This document shows positions 46,291 to 57,025 of a DNA stretch of 64,000 nucleotides, one piece after another. The position numbers were made by a program, and so were the translations under genes. Source of the stretch: Terfezia claveryi. Lineage: Eukaryota > Ascomycota > Pezizomycetes > Pezizales > Pezizaceae. The notes under the pieces are model-generated. The model searched no databases. It saw nothing but the letters and a program-made list of their open reading frames with translations, and had not been told where the DNA came from. Position 1 is the first letter of the stretch. Each line of letters starts with the position of its first letter. The stretch is taken from assembly GCA_015179025.1 (NCBI GenBank), contig WHUX01000004.1, positions 744,001 through 808,000 on the forward strand, given 5' to 3'.

Positions 46291-48299
46291 ATGCTTACAG
46301 GAGTCGAGACCGCTGGAATTTTGTTGGGTGCTTTCCCGTTCTGCATTGAGCTCATCAAGCTTTATGCCAGGGGGGCCGATTTACTCGGCGAAATATTGCG
46401 CCACCATCATCGAGTTCTTCGAGAGTTTCAGCGTGAGCTCAACATGGAGTCTTGCAAGTTCTACAATTGCCTCCTCAACCTCTTCGAAGATACACTCACT
46501 GAGCAAGACTGTGTTCGATTTTTCCAAGACCCGAAAGGAGCCGAGGAGCAGTTGAAAGCTCTGCTTGATAGACCCGGTGTGGCGGGGATTTTCATCGATG
46601 CCGTTGGAGCCTTGCAAGAGGAATTGAATGAATTAAGAAGTCAATTCCCAGTGGATAAAGATGTAGTGGATAAAATCGCCGGCAAGCATGTCGAAGCTGG
46701 AAGTAGAGAATATTTAAAGGTATTATTTCAACCTACACATTTCACGTCATGTCCATGGGAAGCACTGACGGACCTTAAAAGCTTTGCAGGCGCGCGGGGA
46801 AAAAATTAAAAAAGCGGTTCACATTGGCACTCTTGAAGGAGGAACATTCAAATAGAATGAAAAATATTCGGAACATTAACGAGGACCTCGACAGACTTGT
46901 CAATGGAGCACGACAATGCGCAACGAATCTCAGCACGAGCAGAGCCAACCTTTCAGCAATTGAGAATCACTACAAGCTAGTGCGCGATGGTGCACAATCC
47001 GTGTGTAATATCCTCAGGCAGAGGATCGAAGTTCCACATGGCTGTGCCTGTGACCACGGCGTCAGTCTGTGCCTGGATATGAGGGAGGCCGAGAGACGTG
47101 ACGGCTATGGTACGGGCATGAGGCGGAAGGCAGCATTAAAATTTAGGCTTTTGTTTTGTCTTGCTGGAGGAAAGCTGGAGGATGTTACTTCAACTCCACC
47201 AGTGCCTTGGAAGGAGCTAGAAGCGGAACCTATCTTTGGGAGTGATGACGAATCGGAGGGAGATCAGCAGCATACTGACTCCTGTCACCGCGACAAGAAA
47301 AGCGCGCAGCGCGTTTTGGTCCAGTCATCAAGAAAGCGAGTCGTTTTTGAATCTGTTACGAAAGTCGGAGATTATTGCCTCGAATTTCTCAGAATTCCGA
47401 TATCAGATTCGTCAATTTCAGGCGAATCACAGCCTCCTACTATGACAGCTCATCAAAACGGAAGCCCAGTTTCACAAGGAAGAAACCACCCGAATCGCAG
47501 TGCCGAGGATAGGATGTCAAATGCTGGGCCTCACTTAATACATGATGTCTGCAAGACGATTACAAGATCCATTCAAACAACTAAACGGCAGTCCCTGGGT
47601 TTTCTCACAACCTATGGCGAAAAGTTGAAGCTCCGACTCTGGTCGCTTCCCGTTGGAGACTGCTTCGGCCTAGCCGGTATTGTGCAGTGCCCTGAATGGC
47701 GTTCCAAACCTGTTTCCCTTTTTGCTCTGCTTCAGGATCACATCTCAAATGGCAGCCATGGGTACCCGATGATGAAGCTCCGAGACCGATTGTCCCTAGG
47801 TATTAAGCTCGCATCTTCTGTGATTCAATTACATCAAACACCGTGGCTCAATGAATCATGGAGCAAGCAGGATATAGTTTTCTTCGTGGACCCCCGTACC
47901 AGACACCCCCTCATTGAGAACCCAATGGTGCTACATAATCTCAGCGCCCCTCCGTCGGATCTCACCCAACAACAGTGGCCTGGAATCGTTCGAAGAAACA
48001 AATTATTGTTCTCGCTTGGGGTAGTACTATGGAAGCTTTGGTTTTGGAGGCGGCTAGAAGATGATCCAGATCTCAAAGCTCATTTGACCCATGGACAATT
48101 ATCGGACAATATGCCGTTTGCCATAGCGGGAATAGCGTTTCAAAAGTTGGATGGTGACGCATCTTTGAAGTATTGTGATGCTGTTCGAACATGTTTCTTT
48201 GATAATATTCCAACCGGAGGTCACGGGTTTAGCACCATCGTGTGGCAGAAGGTGCTATGTTCGTTGCAAGAGAATTACTCCGCTTACGCCCATACCTAG
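46291..48299 (+). CDS. DUF7580-type fungal protein, 648 aa
   Basis: Two exons, 46291-46719 and 46782-48299, split by a 62-bp intron (GTATTA...AAAAG), give 648 aa. The start MLTGVETAGILLGAFPFCIELIKLY is the hallmark N-terminus of a large fungal family with a hydrophobic first helix. A helical region with coiled-coil character follows (residues about 25-240). The C-terminal half carries RDRLSLGIKLASSVIQLHQTPWL...W...DIVFF, the signature of the DUF7580 domain, distantly kinase-like in order of elements but with no obvious catalytic residues. The family is abundant in Pezizomycotina and often sits beside STAND and HET genes; biochemical function is not established. Divergently transcribed from the AcuF/vWA gene, and partly duplicated at 51.3-51.9 kb. 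Confidence 0.75.
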
Positions 48300-49814
48300 T
48301 ATGTTTTTATTTTCCATCTCAAAGCCAATGCTTGCATGTGAGATTTCTACTAACGAGCAATACAATAGCTAAGAGATCAACCAGGTGTGCATACATTCAA
48401 TCACATATCCAAAACATGATAGCAGTCTAGCTCATGAGATTTATGACATTTACTTGTATTCTCGCCGTATCTCGTAAACGTGAGAAATTTTGAAAATATT
48501 CAAAGTGGTTGCTAAGTATACTAATTTGTATGAGCACCATTTACCCACCTTCCATGCATGTACCATTTCACCTAATCGTGATGATGGTAAGCTTTTGATA
48601 GCTACTCTTGAATTTGAGAAAGGTATGGTCCATGGATCAAGCACTCATTTTGGAATTTCTTCTAACACCGGCAGTCTTGGTGTAGAAACGGCCTCGGTGC
48701 TAACACTTGATACCGGGGGACATTGGTTGGAGTTCTCGAGTACATATGTACATAGTATAGATATGAACCAAATGACACCAACTAATTACATATCACGCTT
48801 ATTAAAAGTATATACACCTTAGCAGTAGTCCATGTAGGCAAGTATAATACCCCCATAGGGTAACCATTATGCCATAGAGTGTGTATAAAGTCGGCGTCTA
48901 ATGATTCAAGACCCAGTAGCGGATATGCGACACAATGTGCATATGCCAAACAAAATGCGGCAAAATATTTCACACCACTCATTGAGCCTCTGAACAGGCA
49001 TCCCGGCCATTCACTGCTCACCATGTTGAGCTTCGAACTCACACAACTATTAACATCTGCTAGCGGCGCAAGGCCACTTCAGATAGCAGCGGCGCCAGGC
49101 TTTTTTCAAAGATCATAACAAAAATAACGCAACACCAGGTGCCATAAGGTGTGGCATAAAGTTATTCCCAACAACTTGGTACTGGTTATGACGAGATATA
49201 TTTATCTCTTGTTTGATTCACTCAGGTTGTTGATGTTACAGCAATTCCAGCAATGGGCCAGTATTCTACATTCAATGGAGGTATACATCATCTCACAGCA
49301 CAACAAGCAGAGGCATGAAAGATATATTACTGTAATACGAGTACTGATTTACAAGCAATAGAAATTAAAAGAACAGATATACCGAGAAAATATTAGAAAA
49401 TCAAGTTCCCTTCCGTAGTATCCAATGTATCATCCAAATCGGGGCACCTGTAAAGAGAGCGAGTCATATAATAGAATATTGCTGTGGTGTTCATCAGGCC
49501 GACCCATTGCCCGGGCCGTGGGTCAGAACATTGACTGCTCGGTCAATCTGCCTTGGTTGGCAATGACCTGATGAGCATATTCACCCACCCAAAATGACAT
49601 AGGCCGCCCCAAAAAGGCAGTCCTGAATTAAGGTCATAAATACAGTAATACCTTTCTGTATTTCTGTACTAAGGAAATAGACAAAATAAATTACAGCACC
49701 ACACACTCGAGTAGCCAGCCAATCAAGGCGACAATATCCTAATCCCCATCCTAGACAACATACTCCGTAGTACGGTAATAATAATAACATGAAAATTCCC
49801 GAAAAGGCTCGAAA
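48300..49814. other. Intergenic, end of duplication unit 1
   Basis: No supported gene; a 110-codon frame at 48490-48822 has no family features. The block 49243-49815 (CAGCAATGGGCCAG ... GAAAATTCCCGAAAAGGC) is repeated at 52324-52742. Confidence 0.5.
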
Positions 49815-51320
49815 TCTTGATAGCATGAAGCAAGGATTGCTCAGGAAGTGATGCAGGTCCGCCATAGTCCGACACCTCGCTCCGACATGCTGATGTCGGT
49901 GGTCGTACGCGCGTTAATGTAAGTTTTCGTATTTGTGAGCGTACAATATACTATCGGTGTTTGGGCAAACCTAGCACCCAATGATCACGTTTTGTCCTAG
50001 CGGTTACACTCTCCAACAGTATTAAAGAGGCCGTTGAAGTTCAGACTTTGAAGTTCAGAACCCATAATATAAAGGAATAATTTTCATGCTGCCGGCGTAG
50101 GCATCTATATTCAGTACCCCCACACCAGCGCGGTATATTATGCAGCAGTACAATATATGTATGTACAAGTGTCTAACGGCCAAGTTAGATGTATTTGTAC
50201 ATACGGACGCGAGTACCAGTACAGGTACAATTAATTCAAAAGCCATAAAGTACTCTACGCAAGACGTTGGTCTTTTTCTCTACAATGCAAGGCGAGGCAA
50301 GTCGGAGGCTTGTTGCCCCGGGAATCTTCGATGCAGCCTGATTGCCAAAAGAACTGAGTCCATGTTCCCAATTTACCACGCACTCTAGAAGAGCAATTCA
50401 CTAACTCGTTACCCCATGAATTGTTGCACGCTGCATGCGAGCTGCACACCTTGTATTCCTAAATCCCATAGGCCTCTTGAACTCCATACCTCAATTCAGC
50501 CAGGGTGCAGCTTGCATGCAGCGTGAAACAATTCATCGTGGTAACGAGTACAAAGTCATGTAAGGGGTGACTGTTAACAATACTGTGCTTCATCCTACGG
50601 TATGCACACATGGTAGTAGGTACGCGAGGACGTTGCCCCTTTTGTGGTGTATATGTATGTAACAGCACCGGGTTTTCCTGTTTACGGGGCATCAGTCAAT
50701 GAATTACATCGTTCAATGCATAGTAATTGTGCAATGCATTCTTACCGTTCCGGGTTTCCAGGGTGGCTCATCACAGCCCACTTATTGAACTGCATATGAG
50801 TAATGAGTTTATTTTAAAAAACGGTGCGGTGCTACTCATTAGAATACTTCAATAGTCTGTATTGCGAACGTCTCTAGGTGCAGGCATTTGCAAGCACGCA
50901 ACTACACGTGATATGCTAGCACCAAACACAGGTATTTGTTCCCGAGCTGTAGGGGTGTGCCATTAGTTACAGGCAAAGTGGCAGACGCAACCAATGTCAG
51001 AGTGTAAACGCGTTATTTCGTTGGCCGAAGAGGTACAGTAGGGCTGCTTCGATGGCGCAGAGGCTGGTTTCCATTACCCTGCCCTGCCCCAGGCTGCAAG
51101 AAGGTTCGTTATTTGCAGTACTGACATACATATATACTGTACGTATGTAGCCTCGTACCCATATTATTGTAGCTTCGTGCCCCCCCCCGACCGAGACAAC
51201 AGACTGGTTTGTTCGAGGCTAATATATATGTACCATCGCCACGCCGTCGACGTCTAGTACTCGGGGCCCGTTGAACTACAATACAGAACGTTAACAGTCT
51301 TAGCTTGACATTTCCTCGAT

Positions 51321-51919
51321 ATGGTTACAGGAGTCGAGACCGCTGGAATTTTGTTGGGTGCTTTCCCGATCTGCATTGAGCTTATCAAGCTTTATGGCAG
51401 GGGATGAGACTGACGGACCTTAAAAGCTTTGCGAGCACGAGGGGAAAAAATTAAAAAAGCCGTTCACATTGGCACTCTTGAAAGAGGAACATTCAAATAG
51501 AATATATAATATTCGGAAGAATAACGAGGACCTCTTCAGACTTGTCAATGGAGCACGACAATGCGCAACGAATCTCAGCACGAGCAGAGCCAACCTTTCA
51601 GCAATTGAGAATCACTACAACCTTGTGCGCGATGATGCACCAATCCGAGTGTGATACCGTCAAGCAGAGGATCGAAGTTCCACATGACTCATGTGCTTCC
51701 GACCACGATGTCAGTCTATGGCTGGATATGAGGAAGGCCGAGAGACGCCACGGCCATGATACGGGCATCAGGCGGAAAGCACCATTAAATTTTAAACTCT
51801 CGCTTTATCTTGCTGGAGGAAAGCTGGAGGATATTACTTCAACTCCTTGCAAGGAGCTTGAAGTGGAACCTTCTTTGGGAGTCACAGTTGAAAGCAGCAA
51901 TCATCACCAGGTGATGTGA
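51321..51919 (+). pseudogene. Truncated duplicate of the DUF7580-type gene
   Basis: The first 30 codons (MVTGVETAGILLGAFPICIE...) match the intact gene closely. The sequence then jumps from the equivalent of about 46378 to about 46764, deleting most of exon 1 and leaving the 3' end of the intron. The exon-2 start is recognisable (GGGGAAAAAATTAAAAAAGC; LALLKEEHSNR), but a TAA-like change (AGAATATATAATATT) and shifts after DDAPIRV break it. Homology fades near 51890. It lacks the whole DUF7580 C-terminal domain. Confidence 0.8.
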
Positions 51920-52204
51920 GAATTCAAGGGTTCATTTCAGGGTTATAAGCGCTGGCAGGAAAGATTCTGATTTTGGGACGGTTGGATTTGGAATGATGAC
52001 AGCGGAGTCACTGGAGGTCTTTCTTTTGGTTTGGTGGTATTTGTGGGGTATATTCCGTAAGGGCTTTTTTTTTTTTTTTTTATTTTTTCCTTCTCTCTCT
52101 CTCCCCCTTTCAATCATCAGCTCGAGTATTAGCAATACATTCTCTTACCACAATCCGAGAATTGTGAGATTTTTCAATGACGCCGACTGGGTGGGAGATA
52201 AGCA
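51920..52204. other. Intergenic
   Basis: A T-rich run at about 52060-52090. At 52170-52211 a fragment reads FFNDADWVGDKQMF, resembling the RNase H motif of Copia elements (SDADWAGDK). It is too short to call an element. Confidence 0.35.
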
Positions 52205-52688
52205 GATGTTCTGACCTACCGGTATACAGCAGTTCGGCCCGTTCAGCAATGGATGACCAATCCAATGGGCCGCTATAGTTGGTTGGGCTGGGCCATTCAC
52301 CAACCACGCTAATGACCGGCCCATCCAGCAATGGGCCAGCCATGTTCTATACGGAACTATGGAGAAATGAAGGCAGACATCATCTCACAGCCCAAAACAA
52401 GCAGAGGCATGAACGATGTAATATATAGTATCAATACGAGTACTACTTAACCACAAAAGAAATAAAAAGAAAAGATATACCGAGAAAATATTAGAAAATC
52501 AAGTTCCCTTCGGTAGCATCCAATGTATGTTCTAAATCGGGGTCCCTGTAAGGAGAGCGAGCTATATACTAGAATATTGCTGTGGTGTTCGTCAGGTTGG
52601 TGAATGGGCCAGGGCCAGCCCATTGAGCCCAAACAGCTATAGCGGCCCATTGCTGAACGGGCCGTATTACTGTATAGGTCAGAACATC
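52205..52688. mobile_element. Small element with about 90-bp inverted repeats
   Basis: 52205-52308 (GATGTTCTGACCTA...CGGCCCGTTCAGCAATGG...GGGCCGCTATAG) and 52596-52688 are reverse complements of each other with small indels, for example 16 bp present only on the left. The centre, about 290 bp, is also found in duplication unit 1 at about 49243-49500, where the ends are more decayed. No coding capacity; MITE-like. Confidence 0.6.
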
Positions 52689-52764
52689 CGACCCAATCCT
52701 AAACAACATACATAGTAATAATACGAAAATTCCCGAAAAGGCAAGCACATTCAGTCCTTTACAA

Positions 52765-54801
52765 TCACGCAATAGAAACGCTTCCATCCAGGGCGACCTT
52801 TTGGGGCTCGTATAGCACCAGATTGGGTAGATGGTTCCAGATATAGCCATCTTCGAGCCCCGCCATCTTCATTCGCACAAAGCATTTTACTGGCACCCGT
52901 TTCTGGGTGCGGATCGCTTTGTAGATCTCACTCTCGTTGTTAGGGAAGTTGCGGTCAAGCGCCTCTCGCACACAGCGCCAGCCAAAGCCATTGCTATACA
53001 GATCCAACACCCGAATAAGTCGCTGGAGGTGCAAAAGGAACAGACTGTGATATAATTTGTTTACCACATCGGAGAAATCTTTGGCAACGATAGGGCTAGT
53101 GGGGACCACATCCATGATTACGCCCGTACTGGCCTTCAGTGTCTCACAGTGTACCCTGATAGCCCCGAACCCACGAATGAGGAAACCCTTAAGTTCACCC
53201 GTTGCGCGGTCGAATCTTGCCAGGGTGTTTTGGCCGTGTGCTTCAAACGCTACTCCATTGGTAATGGCAGGCTGGAGAAAGGCACGTAGGATCAGGTCAA
53301 CGTAGCGGGCCAGGAACGCTCGACGGCTTTCTTCGGTCTCGAGGCCAAAGACATGGGTCACCAGAGTAGCACTAGTGTTGGGCTGCTGAATACGTTCAAC
53401 TAGGCTCGCACAAGGCACTATAAGGTCATGCTCGGATTCGGGGCCGTATTCCAGTGAATCGCGGACAATACAGCCAGAGTGTCCGGCAATATGGGGATCC
53501 TCGTGGCGGGCGACAGCACTAGCAACCTCACACTGAATTGTAAGAATATTTTTGTCATAGCAGAGGTGTGGCACGATTTCCTTTGAAAATCCTGGGCCAG
53601 TATATGCCGAAGCGGGGGAGATTGTCCTAAAGGCACCACTTACTCTGACGCCTACGCCGAGTTTGAGAGACTTGCCCGGTAACAACTCAGGTATGACCAA
53701 AGTCCGGAAGGAGGTTAGACTGTGAGCCCAGACAGGTCTGACCTCATTCACGGCATGAGCAACAGGGAACCTTTCTAGGAGAGTTTGTACCTGGATCTCG
53801 TGTACAGGGAGATAGACAACATCTGGTTCGTGTGAGTCACCGAGCATGTGCTCGACTAAGCCACAGATTTCGGCCTCGAAGTCGCCTCGAAGGTGTATAG
53901 CTTGTCGGGGAAATGAGACAAGACGTATCCGAGGGTTGTCTAGGTCAATCATGCCCGGCGTAAGTGGTGGCATGGGTGGGTAACTCATCCGCAGCTTATG
54001 CATCTAGAGTGTAAAGCTTTCCATGAGCAAAAGTCCAAAGAAGCAACTTGATATGTTATTTGACTTTCATATACGTACTGGATGCGTGGGGTGGCCTTCG
54101 AAGTTACACTGCTCCCACTCAATTGAGGATGACTTTAGCGTAGGCAATCTCTTGGGGTGCTCGTAGTTATACTGTTGAAAATCGATAGAAGACCGAAGCT
54201 CAAGTCTAATTTCCTCGACTAGTTTCGAAGGGACCTTGAGATCCTGTCGTGAAGCAACAGTCAACCAGAGCTGCATGGCGTCTAACCCGTGCTCAAGAAG
54301 GATTGTGTCAGGGCTGGCCCCAGAAGCATCTGCTAGGATATGAATCAGGACCTCGTGGAGCTGTGCATTTCCCACTGCCGTGCTATTATGCAGCTTTTGG
54401 CCGCCATTCGCAATCGAGTTGTGAATAGTAAACAAATGAGGGCCAATCATTTCCCATGAATCAACCAGCTCAATGCGGGGAAAGCAACGCGAGCCGCTGG
54501 CTGAACGGATAGCCTCGTTTGGGTGGAGGATTGGAAGACTTCGCAAGGGAACGATCAGCAAAACATTTGAGGAGAGTGTCACAGGTTTAAGGAATTCATT
54601 ATCAGGTACATGGCGAAGGAGGAGGGCGATTCCAACCAACGGAGCCAAATTAAAGGAACAGGACTCGGAGGCCGAGGCAAGAGGCAGGAAATATGCTAGG
54701 CATATGCCCTCGGAAACCAGCGCAGCCACAAGCCTGGAAGCTGTGGCGAAATTGGCATACGCCTGGGTATCGACTTTCTGAGTATTGGCCATGGCAGGCA
54801 T
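52765..54801 (-). CDS. IucA/IucC-family NRPS-independent siderophore synthetase, 653 aa
   Basis: Two exons (54801-54079 and 54003-52765) with a 75-bp intron (GTACGT...CTCTAG) give 653 aa. A second ATG three codons in (54792, GCCATGG context) is an equally good start, and a longer reading from 54915 adds a hydrophobic N-terminus that is probably leader. NIS synthetases adenylate a carboxylate and condense it with an amine or hydroxyl. Family marks: VEEIRLELRSSI, the phosphate-binding GHPTHPMHKLRMS created exactly by the splice, YLPVHEIQ (PVHPWQ in bacterial enzymes), RVSGAFRTISP, and the acceptor-site motif FEAHGQN. The C-terminal helical FhuF-like part includes CFVRMKMAG. Length is near the usual 580-650. 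The gene lies only 23 bp from the duplication boundary but is itself intact. Product is unknown; likely cytosolic. Confidence 0.82.
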
Positions 54802-57025
54802 TGCACGGTGAAGATTGACCTTGATCGGATATTTCAAAACAGGTACAAGAGCAAAGAAATAATACCCACATAGTAAACGTGATAGGTGAAGTGTGGCTAA
54901 ATTCGCCGTAAGCAAGTTTGCAAGTGGCTAAAGGTCGTCAGCTTCACTAGCGTATCGGAGATCTATATAATCTAGGTGGTCTCATGCCAATAATCTAGAT
55001 CCGATACCAGACTAAATAATTAGAGGGATTTGCTAATGGTAGGATTAGTAAGCGCGATTAACCAAAGTTAGCGGGAAAAAAAAAAGAGGTTTCGCAAGCC
55101 TGATGTTAATGCCTCCCTAGGAGCGGTCGGGTTCGAGACTAATGTTAATGTTAAGCGGCACAGCAGCAAACATTAGCTATAGCGACGGTTTAACCTTTTC
55201 GGGTTGGTGTTCCATTGCTTGCTCAAAATAGGAGGTTGTATATTTGATGTTGGATTCAGTCGAAGGTACCTAGGCTTACTTGCTAACCAAAGGTGACACA
55301 ATTTTCAAAGGCATTTTACCCAGTACCGTATACATATACAGGTATAGTTAGCCTGATGTTTTGTGATTTTTCGGTATTGGAGAATAAAACTGCGCGTGGC
55401 AATATACATCAAAACTACTACATGACTTTTTGCGAAAGGGAAAATCAAACGTTATTATCAAGTTACGATGTGCCTTCCCACTACCTATGTAGTGCCTTCC
55501 TTCCTCACTCCGCTTATATAATATCCCGAATCCTTTCAGGTCTGTTAGCAGATAAGCCGCTAACTTGTGCCTCGCATGAGAGCTGCAGGGTTGCTAGTAC
55601 TTTACTTCAGAAGCAACTCAGAGGATGTCACATTGACATTCTGTATAATAAGACGGGACAGGGATCCAGGGCTTCAGACCACACGAATGTTGACACATTC
55701 GACTACAAGTTGCTCGTCCCTTGGCCTGTGAAGACGCACACTGCGATATATACAATTCTCAGACATATACGCAAGACGTGCCACCAGCAATTTTTGTGAA
55801 AGTTTGTACAATCGGCAAGTTACATAGAGTACCTATTGATTCTCAATTTCTATATCTATAATTTAATTAAACAAAAGGGATATTTTGATGAAACTCTCGA
55901 GAGTGACGTGAGCGGCTTTGTGGCTAATTCTTAGCGTTGCACAGGTAATCGGCTATTCTCTTCTAGAAGCGCTTATTCTACTATACCTGTCAGGAACCGT
56001 GTCCCGGATTCTAGAAATTTATGGCCCACATGCTAAGTAAAATTGGGCTTGTGTACTTAACTTTATCGACGATTCCGATATCCAGGAAGGAAAACCCGGG
56101 GCCCCGGTTCAAAGCTAAGAATACTTCTACACCAAACATCCCCTGAGTGAGACTGAATCAAAACACATTCCAAGCCGAAAAGTAGGTGACGTATAATTGT
56201 TCTAAGTCTATACTATATCGGTCCTTAGAGGGCCCGAAGTCCACATATCCAAGTTAGCCTCATTCTTGCTTCAAACAGTCATCCCTAGATAATATAAACT
56301 GCAGGTCGACAAGGCACATAGCAAGGCTGAATAGCTCAAGAAACAGTTAGATTTGGTTCTACAAAGTAGGTACTCGTAGGGTGTGTGAGATTTTTGCTCC
56401 CAATGTGCGAACAGGGGATACGAATTCCTGTGCAACAATACTGGAATCAGGTGAGTGTGAGTTCACCGCGCGCTACAGTACCTTGTAACCGTAGTACTTG
56501 ATAAGCTTCCAAGATATGGTACAATATATTTTTTCTAACCCAATAACGTAACGTACCAAATAAATTAGTTTGGGCTGAGATTATATTGATAGCCCTATTT
56601 CATATGGACTTGGGAGCGATCCGAAACTAGCCTTACTATCTAGGATAATTGAACTTTGCAACCTACATGGGGGGCTGAGCACCCTCGATACCGTCATTCA
56701 TACAAAGCCTGGTGGGTTCTTTCCAGTGCTTCGAATTCAGTTAACTTCTAGCCTTGTTCTTGAGGGCCCCGCAGAATGACTCAACTATCTTAGTGCAAGT
56801 GAGGTTTGAGTAAATTCAAGGAGTAGGGAGAGATTTCGTCGAATGGTCCCGGGCGAGATCAGACATGTTATCACTTTTATTTTATTTTGCGTATGACAGT
56901 CTTTGGTCTTTGCATTGAGGTTCAGGCATTCGATCATACTTGAAGAATGGATCATGCATAGCAAAATACTGTAGCATATAGTTTACTAGTACTATGACCG
57001 TGCTCCTTACATACAAGTGCTATAA
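54802..57025. other. Intergenic
   Basis: 54802-55050 is the probable promoter of the siderophore synthetase. A 168-codon frame at 55293-55799 has no start context, domain or introns and is not called. 55800-57025 holds nothing recognisable; its last part is 3' of the permease gene. Confidence 0.5.

Larger units (their letters stand above)
49815..52742. repeat. Segmental duplication, unit 2 (decayed)
   Basis: Direct repeat of the region from about 45440 to 49815. It begins with a remnant of exon 1 of the AcuF/vWA gene on the minus strand (GATAGCATGAAGC... near 49823 matching about 45460), continues through the shared intergenic region (GTCGGTGGTCGTACGCGCG), a truncated DUF7580 copy (51321-51919) and the 3' block 52324-52742. 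Both units end with GAAAATTCCCGAAAAGGC. Unit 2 is about 2.9 kb against about 4.4 kb because of internal deletions; it also contains segments with no match in unit 1. Confidence 0.8.

Noticed and set aside
48490..48822. 110-codon plus-strand frame downstream of the DUF7580-type gene
   Set aside because: No recognised motif, no support from the duplicated unit, where this part is missing.
54801..54915. N-terminal extension with a hydrophobic stretch (possible signal peptide) on the siderophore synthetase
   Set aside because: NIS synthetases are cytosolic and the extension has no family counterpart; the downstream ATGs fit the usual N-terminus.
55293..55799. 168-codon plus-strand frame
   Set aside because: No domain, no codon-use or splice support, in AT-rich intergenic DNA; length alone is not enough.
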